From assembly GCF_016428645.1 (NCBI RefSeq), contig NZ_JAELXW010000067.1:1-41471 (forward strand): a stretch of DNA of 41,471 nt, given 5' to 3'. This DNA comes from Glycomyces salinus. Its GTDB lineage: Bacteria > Actinomycetota > Actinomycetes > Mycobacteriales > Micromonosporaceae. Each line of letters starts with the position of its first letter. The first letter of the stretch is position 1. The position numbers were made by a program, and so were the translations under genes. Of the stretch, positions 40,203-41,471 are shown in pieces. The notes under the pieces are model-generated. The model saw nothing but the letters and a program-made list of their open reading frames with translations. It was not told the origin of the DNA and did not search any database.

Positions 40203-40872
40203 CGGAGCCGGTCCTCTCTTCGCCGCCGAGCGCGACGATCCGCTTGGCCGCTTCGACGTCGAGCTCGAACGCGGCGTCGGGGTCGTTCAGGAGCCGCTCG
40301 GTGGCCCTGGCGTGCGCGGCAACCGTCGGGTCCTCGCTGTCGGCCGCGGTCGCGAGCACCGCCTCGGCCGCCTCGCCGAGCGCGACGAGGGCGCGGCTCA
40401 GGCTGCGCTGCATCTCCCGGTCGCCGCGGCCGAGCTGGGAGGCCAGTTCCGCGGCGAGTTCCTTCTCCTGCCCGTCGGGCACGAGGACCACCGCGGCCCG
40501 CCACGCGCTCCGCGCCGTCTCGTCGTCGCGGTCGCGCAGCAGGGACGGCGTGATCTGCGGCCAGGCGCTCGCGTCGCCGATCTTGGAGAGCGTGTGCAGG
40601 GCCTGGGCGCGGGCCTGCGGGTGCTCCGAGCGCAGCTGGGCGAGCAGCCTGGGCACCGTCAGCTCCGGCGGGAGCCGGGTCAGGGCCCAGGTGAGCATGT
40701 CGCGCACGTAGAAGTCGGGTTCGATCGCGGACCGGGCCACGAGGGTGTCGGCCGCGTCCGGGTCGGGATGCGTTCCGGCCGCGAGCGCGGCTTTGAGCCG
40801 CGTCGAGGAGCTGCGGACGGCCAGGGCGTCGGCCAGGCGCGTGCCCTGCGGGTTCGTGTGTGGCGTGTTCAT
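40189..40872 (-). CDS. HEAT-repeat protein
   Basis: A 227-residue helical repeat protein. Repeats can be seen at DFYVRDMLTWALTRLPPELT, SEHPQARAQALHTLSKIGDA, RDDETARSAWRAAVVLVPDG, GDREMQRSLSRALVALGEAA and EDPTVAAHARATERLLNDPD. No enzymatic domain is evident. The ATG is preceded by GGAGG at 8 nt; a GTG three codons earlier falls within that site and is less likely. It is the first gene of a two-gene operon with the MerR-HEAT regulator and shares its type of repeat. An interaction between the two, such as an anti-regulator or co-sensor role, is a natural inference. Confidence 0.85.
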   Translation of the reverse strand: MNTPHTNPQGTRLADALAVRSSSTRLKAALAAGTHPDPDAADTLVARSAIEPDFYVRDMLTWALTRLPPELTVPRLLAQLRSEHPQARAQALHTLSKIGDASAWPQITPSLLRDRDDETARSAWRAAVVLVPDGQEKELAAELASQLGRGDREMQRSLSRALVALGEAAEAVLATAADSEDPTVAAHARATERLLNDPDAAFELDVEAAKRIVALGGEERTGSDADR

Positions 40873-40893
40873 GTCGACCACCTCCAGCGCCCA

Positions 40894-40924
40894 AGTAAAG
40901 ACCTTGACACCGTGTCAATGTCAA
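40894..40924 (-). promoter_or_regulatory. MerR-type promoter with a 19-bp spacer and perfect palindrome
   Basis: On the minus strand: TTGACA (40924-40919), a 19-bp spacer and TTTACT (40899-40894). Inside the spacer is a perfect 7-1-7 palindrome, TTGACAC-C/G-GTGTCAA (40904-40918). An over-long 19-bp spacer with a palindrome between the boxes is the hallmark of MerR-regulated promoters, where the regulator twists the DNA to allow transcription. It drives the HEAT and MerR-HEAT genes. Confidence 0.88.
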
Positions 40925-41031
40925 ACGCGATCAGTCTCGCCGGGGCCGGGCGCCCCCTCAAGGCATGTCGGAACTTGTTCAATTTCTTAGTATGATGTTC
41001 GTTCATTTCCTCTTCTGGAAGGACCACCCCG

Positions 41032-41400
41032 TTGGAGTCGAACCGCACGAAGACCCCCCGGTCGCTGCCGTTCGGACCGGGTCGGGCACTGCTCGATACC
41101 GGCACCGGCGCTCCCGAGCTGTTCGTCGCCGACCGGCACCGCCTGGACGGCAGGGAGGCCGACCTCGACCTCGCCGCCCGCGCCATCGAGCGCAACTTCG
41201 ACCTCGACGGCACCGCCCACCTGTCGATCATGCTGTCCGAGACCACCGCGGCGATCGCGGCGGCCCTGGAAGAGGCCGGGCAGGGCGAGCGCGCCGAGCG
41301 GCTGCGGTCGCTGCTGGTCGACCCGCTCATCAACGACCAGGACTGGCACCTGGTCCTGTGGATGCGCTCGCGGCCGATCGGCCCGGGGAAACGGCGATGA
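41032..41400 (+). CDS. Unknown small protein
   Basis: A 122-residue protein I do not recognise. It opens with a basic, proline-containing segment (ESNRTKTPRSLPFGPGRALL), then is mostly helical (ADLDLAARAIERNFDLDGTA, SIMLSETTAAIAAALEEAGQ, RLRSLLVDPLINDQDWHLVL) and ends WMRSRPIGPGKRR. No signal peptide or membrane helix is seen. The TTG start is chosen because GGAAGGA lies about 9 nt upstream and no ATG or GTG exists near the N-terminus in this frame. It is divergent from the HEAT/MerR operon. Codon use is normal for the window, which supports it as a real gene. Confidence 0.65.
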   Translation: MESNRTKTPRSLPFGPGRALLDTGTGAPELFVADRHRLDGREADLDLAARAIERNFDLDGTAHLSIMLSETTAAIAAALEEAGQGERAERLRSLLVDPLINDQDWHLVLWMRSRPIGPGKRR

Positions 41401-41471
41401 CCGCTCTCCGGGCCGGTCGGCCGCCGAGGGCTAGGCCCAATGCCGTTCGGTTAGGGGTCTGCGTAGACGAT
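41401..41471. other. Right edge, possibly the end of an IS4-type element
   Basis: After the last stop codon the sequence GGCCCAATGCCGTTCGGTTAG (41432 onward) resembles the terminal region I recall from IS4-family elements of actinomycetes (CGAACGGCATTG on the other strand). The window ends before a transposase could be seen, so this is only a hint. Confidence 0.2.

Noticed and set aside
40991-41471. An ATG-ATG frame starting just upstream of the last gene
   Set aside because: After about 20 codons it becomes Arg/Pro-rich, an out-of-frame reading of the gene that begins at the TTG at 41032, and it runs off the window.
1-41471. CRISPR arrays, tRNA or rRNA genes
   Set aside because: No spaced direct repeats, cloverleaf-like sequences or conserved rRNA segments were found by reading; a tRNAscan or Infernal run would settle it.

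Overview
The window is high-GC, gene-dense actinomycete chromosome (Actinomycetota). The evidence is strong G/C third-position bias, AfsR-type regulators with XRE, BTAD, NB-ARC and TPR modules, a Tat-exported NlpC/P60 protein, DUF4333 lipoproteins, an EccA-like ATPase and a CebR-like operator. A family such as Glycomycetaceae or Micromonosporaceae would fit, but I cannot fix the genus. No rRNA, tRNA, CRISPR array or intact insertion sequence was seen.

Left part (1-12.3 kb). A cystathionine gamma-synthase-type PLP enzyme runs off the left edge. It is followed by a scarred junction between a small unknown gene and the 3' end of a ZIP metal transporter. Two leftward genes, a DUF2786 protein and a pRiA4b ORF-3-like protein, form an operon. 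Divergent from them is a complete four-gene Wadjet-type anti-plasmid operon of the TIGR02677/02678/02680/02679 type (type III). Its genes are tightly overlapped and it ends in a strong hairpin.

Middle part (12.3-17.5 kb). This holds an unknown protein and a secreted AA10 lytic polysaccharide monooxygenase with a CBM2 domain, whose start codon is overlapped by a CebR-type operator. Next come a histidine-kinase-like membrane domain without kinase domains, divergent from a TetR regulator with a clear operator, and a SAM methyltransferase. Ribosomal protein L32 follows, under a Fur/Zur-like box, and then a Tat-exported NlpC/P60-like hydrolase.

Regulator cluster (17.5-29.8 kb). Three very large STAND-type regulators lie close together: XRE-BTAD-NB-ARC-TPR, XRE-NB-ARC-TPR and BTAD-NB-ARC-TPR. 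They are interrupted by a Gfo/Idh/MocA oxidoreductase and by an orphan EccA-like AAA+ ATPase coupled to the third regulator.

Right part (29.9-41.5 kb). It begins with a lipoprotein carrying two DUF4333 repeats, a small membrane protein and isopentenyl diphosphate isomerase. A leftward operon then encodes a stand-alone adenylation enzyme, a six-TM FAD/NAD(P) reductase and an enoyl-CoA hydratase. The first two resemble a split version of the fungal TmpL architecture. This operon has a near-consensus promoter, a LacI-type operator and a 400-nt AT-rich leader holding a possible small ORF. After it come a large FAD/Fe-S dehydrogenase, a HEAT/MerR-HEAT operon with a textbook MerR-type promoter, and one unknown gene.

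Several regulators and rpmF have a TANNNT box 6-7 nt before the start codon and no Shine-Dalgarno sequence, suggesting leaderless mRNAs.
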